In this document: one piece after another, positions 21,377 through 23,721 of the stretch
Position numbering within the stretch: position 1 is the first letter of the stretch
How the letters are laid out: each line of letters begins with the position of its first letter
NCBI GenBank assembly: GCA_964529265.1
Contig: CAZGVW010000038.1
Location: 1-23,721 of the forward strand
Length of the DNA: 23,721 nucleotides
Direction of reading: 5' to 3'
Source: CAZGVW01 sp964529265
GTDB taxonomy: Bacteria > Planctomycetota > Phycisphaerae > Phycisphaerales > UBA1924
Program-made: the position numbers and the translations under genes
The notes under the pieces: generated by a model
Databases searched by the model: none
What the model was told of the DNA's origin: nothing
Seen by the model: the letters and a program-made list of their open reading frames with translations, nothing else

Positions 21377-23548
21377 GTGCGTGCCATTCCGGGACCGCTT
21401 TTCGCGCTGACGCAGCGCGCAGCCCGTACGAGGGCTCCGCGCGCCGCGCAATGGCTGATCCGCGCCGCTTTCGCCGGCGCGATCGGCCTTGTCGTCGTCG
21501 CCGCGGCTTCCGGTCAGACCTCCACCGCCCGCCTCCAATCCGCCCAGGCGCCTGCCCCCCTGAGCGACCCCGCTCCCCAGCGCGTCGCCGGCATCTTCTC
21601 ACCCTTCGCGCCCGAGGCCGAGCCCGCACTCGCGCAAGCGCCCCAGCCCGCCACACGAGGCGATGACGAAGATCTCCTCTTCTCCCAGCGCGTCGCCACC
21701 GATGACCTCGGCGTCGGACCGGCGCAACTCATCGCCATCGCCGCGTCGTGCCCGTTCGGCGCCACCGCCGCCGATGACTTCATCCTGGGACGCAGCGCTT
21801 ACATCTCCCGGCTCACCTTCGAAGGCGTGTATTTCGGCGCCGCGCCCGATCTCCCGGGCCCCGACGTCAACCTCCGCGTCACCATCTACAACGATAACGG
21901 CGCAGGCAACGCCGGCGCGATCATCGCCGATGTGCCCGCCGCCAACTACGTCAAGACGCCCCACCCCCGCGAGCCCGTCTTCGGCGTCCTCCCCGTCTAC
22001 ACCTACCACGTCCAGCTCGATCCGCCTGTCTTCGTCCCCGCCGGCGAGCGCCGCTGGCTCTCCGTCAACATCAATCCAGCCGGCCCCACCGGCCCGGCCT
22101 TCGGCTGGATGGCCAGCCATGAGGGCAACGCCGCCGAGACCCCCGCGCCGGATCAGCCCCTGCTCAACCAGGCCATCACCTGCAACACGCTTCCAGCCAC
22201 GATGTTCATCCCCGGCGGGCAGGTCGGCACCGACGCCGACCTCGCCTTCGCCCTCTTCGGCGGCTGCGCCGGCGATTGCAACTGCAACCAGCAGGACGAT
22301 GCGCTCGATATCTCCACCGGCTTCAGCCGCGATTGCAACGGCAACAGCGTGCCCGATGAGTGCGATATCCACAACGAAGACTCCGCCGACTGCGACGGCG
22401 ACGGCGTCCCCGACGAGTGCCAGTTGACGTCCCGCTTCGCCGTCACATCCGGGCCACTCACGCCCTTCGGCGCCGATATCCCGCGCACGCTCCTCATCCC
22501 GAACGCCCCCCTCGCCGCGTCCGACCTCGTCATCTTCGTGCAGGCCCGGTCGGACCTCAACCAGTCGCTCGAGTTCGTGCGCCTCGAGCTCAACGGCGTC
22601 TCCATCGCCACCCTCTTCACCACCGACGGCCTCGATTGCCCCAACGAGCCCAACAGCGCCGCCCTCACCATGGATGCGCTCACCTACAACTCCATGATCC
22701 TCGCCGGAGACGGCGTCGCCCGCTTCCGCGCCGTGGCGTCCAGCAGCGTCAGCCCCTCCCTCTGCTCCGATGGCTTCATCTCCATCTCCGTCGCCTACGA
22801 CCTCTTCCAGACCCGCGACTGCAACGGCAACGGCCTCATCGATTCCTGCGAGATCGCCTCCGGCCTCGCCCAGGACTGCAACGGGGACGACGTGCCCGAT
22901 GACTGCCAACTGACCGAAACCTACATGAATCACTCGCCCGAACTCGGGCCCATCGGCTTCCCCACCAACCGCGCGCACGCGCTCCCCGATCCGCCCGAGG
23001 CCGCCGACGAAGTGCTCTTCACCGTCGCCGCCATCGCCGATCTGAGCGGCGCGAACGAATACATCGATGTGTTCCTCAACGGCGCGCCCATCGGCCGCGC
23101 CTTCGAGAGCGGCGCCGGCGATTGCCCGTCACAGCCCAACATCGCCGAGATCCGCCTCGACGCCGCCAGTTTCAACGCCCTCCTGACCGGCGGCGACGCC
23201 ACCATCACCCTCCAGCCCAGCCGCGATGTCGCCTCAAACCTCTGCGGCGATGCCTCCCACCTCACCGTCACCACCCAGTACCTCGCGCTCGCCGAAATGA
23301 GCGCCGATTGCGACGGCGACGGCGTCATGGACGCCTGCGAAATCGCGGGGGGCGCGCGCGACGAAAACTCCAACGGCGTCCCCGACACCTGCGAAACCCC
23401 GGGCGATATGAACGGCGACGGCGCCGTCAACTCCAGCGACCTCGCCTTCCTCCTCGCCCGCTGGGGCACCGACGACGACAACGCCGACCTCAACGGCGAC
23501 GGCACAGTGAACTCCACCGACCTGGCGTTCCTCCTCACGCTGTTCTGA
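21377..23548 (+). CDS. secreted protein with duplicated beta domains, Asp/Cys-rich loops and dockerin-like C-terminus
   Basis: The protein has 723 aa. A basic start and a hydrophobic core (LIRAAFAGAIGLVVVAAASG, about 27-46) form a signal peptide. An N-terminal beta domain (about 95-297) resembles planctomycete choice-of-anchor sequences (ATAADDFILGRSAYISRLTFEG). Asp/Asn/Cys loops of the type DCNGNxxPDxC occur at 298-350, 480-512 and 643-673; they resemble calcium-binding thrombospondin-3 or EF-hand-like loops. Between them lie two related beta domains (about 352-475 and 514-636, sharing FVRLELNGVSI/IDVFLNGAPIG and CPNEPNSAAL/CPSQPNIAEI). The C-terminus is a dockerin-like pair (676-723; GDMNGDGAVNSSDLAFLLARWG), whose second repeat stops at LLTLF. 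It is probably a surface or exported adhesion-type protein. GTG 21377 has GAAAGG 10 bases upstream. Confidence 0.85.
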   Translation: MRAIPGPLFALTQRAARTRAPRAAQWLIRAAFAGAIGLVVVAAASGQTSTARLQSAQAPAPLSDPAPQRVAGIFSPFAPEAEPALAQAPQPATRGDDEDLLFSQRVATDDLGVGPAQLIAIAASCPFGATAADDFILGRSAYISRLTFEGVYFGAAPDLPGPDVNLRVTIYNDNGAGNAGAIIADVPAANYVKTPHPREPVFGVLPVYTYHVQLDPPVFVPAGERRWLSVNINPAGPTGPAFGWMASHEGNAAETPAPDQPLLNQAITCNTLPATMFIPGGQVGTDADLAFALFGGCAGDCNCNQQDDALDISTGFSRDCNGNSVPDECDIHNEDSADCDGDGVPDECQLTSRFAVTSGPLTPFGADIPRTLLIPNAPLAASDLVIFVQARSDLNQSLEFVRLELNGVSIATLFTTDGLDCPNEPNSAALTMDALTYNSMILAGDGVARFRAVASSSVSPSLCSDGFISISVAYDLFQTRDCNGNGLIDSCEIASGLAQDCNGDDVPDDCQLTETYMNHSPELGPIGFPTNRAHALPDPPEAADEVLFTVAAIADLSGANEYIDVFLNGAPIGRAFESGAGDCPSQPNIAEIRLDAASFNALLTGGDATITLQPSRDVASNLCGDASHLTVTTQYLALAEMSADCDGDGVMDACEIAGGARDENSNGVPDTCETPGDMNGDGAVNSSDLAFLLARWGTDDDNADLNGDGTVNSTDLAFLLTLF

Positions 23549-23558
23549 AGCAGCCCCG

Positions 23559-23630
23559 GTGGCACAAGCGCCGCGCCCGCGCAACCAGTGGCACAGGCGC
23601 CCCACCCGCGCACCAGTGGCGCATCGTGCC
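23559..23630. repeat. GTGGCACAGGCGCC direct repeats
   Basis: GTGGCACAAGCGCC (23559-23572) and GTGGCACAGGCGCC (23588-23601) differ at one base. A degenerate third copy lies at 23616-23630. The period is 28-29 bp. The units lie just after the stop of the last gene. Confidence 0.7.
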
Positions 23631-23652
23631 ATGTGCGCGCTGGGGGTGCCGT

Positions 23653-23721
23653 GGGGGGGGGGGGGGGGGGGGGGGCCCGGCCCCCCCACCAAACAAAACA
23701 CAGGCGCCCCCCCCCCGGCGG
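23653..23721. other. G23 homopolymer and C-rich end, likely artefact
   Basis: A run of 23 G (23653-23675) is followed by CCCGGCCCCCCC and further C runs up to the last base. Poly-G next to a window end is typical of two-colour sequencing artefacts or a poorly resolved contig edge. It should not be read as biology without confirmation. Confidence 0.6.

Overview
The window looks like part of a chromosome from a Planctomycetota bacterium, most likely of the Phycisphaerae type. The DNA is very GC-rich. There is an ECF sigma factor of the HTLQPTALVHEAY type overlapping a large Ser/Thr kinase with TPR repeats. Several secreted proteins end in paired dockerin-like repeats (GDLNGDGxVNSSDLAxLLG), and there is a secreted right-handed beta-helix protein. 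All of these are typical of that group. The lineage is inferred from gene content only; there is no rRNA gene in the window.

Layout. Positions 1-654 hold no gene, only short tandem words and hairpin-rich repeat DNA. A small putative lipoprotein (655-1269, minus) diverges from an unrecognised 491-aa protein (1607-3082, plus), with a block of three CCCTCTCCCCG palindromes between them. A perfect 15-bp inverted repeat separates the 491-aa gene from the convergent sigma/kinase pair (5961-6548 and 3191-5968, minus, 8-bp overlap). Next come a beta-helix protein (6794-8539) and a WGENxGW-repeat/dockerin protein (8653-9294), closed by a good intrinsic terminator. A minus-strand operon of three genes, joined by two ATGA overlaps, encodes an exported protein with an Asp/His-rich tract, a second ECF sigma factor and a single-pass membrane protein (11918 down to 9458). 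Opposite it starts a 1022-aa envelope protein with 25 consecutive prolines (12289-15357).

The right half is a pyruvate dehydrogenase locus (pdhA 15642, pdhB 17756, pdhC 19286) with a well-formed sigma70-type promoter in front. Both junctions are interrupted. A MntA/HepT-type toxin-antitoxin pair sits between pdhA and pdhB and is joined to pdhB by an ATGA overlap. An S23/four-helix-bundle gene enclosed by a 24-bp imperfect inverted repeat sits between pdhB and pdhC. No E3 (lpd) gene is visible. tRNA-Thr(TGT) and tRNA-Tyr(GTA) follow, then a 723-aa secreted protein with duplicated beta domains, Asp/Cys calcium-binding-like motifs and a terminal dockerin pair. The window ends in a G23 run that looks like an assembly or sequencing artefact.

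The strongest candidates for something new are the occupation of both pdh junctions by small selfish or regulatory modules, especially the S23 gene inside an inverted repeat in an mRNA context, and the sigma-factor operon that opens with an exported acidic protein and may be a non-classical cell-surface sensing unit.
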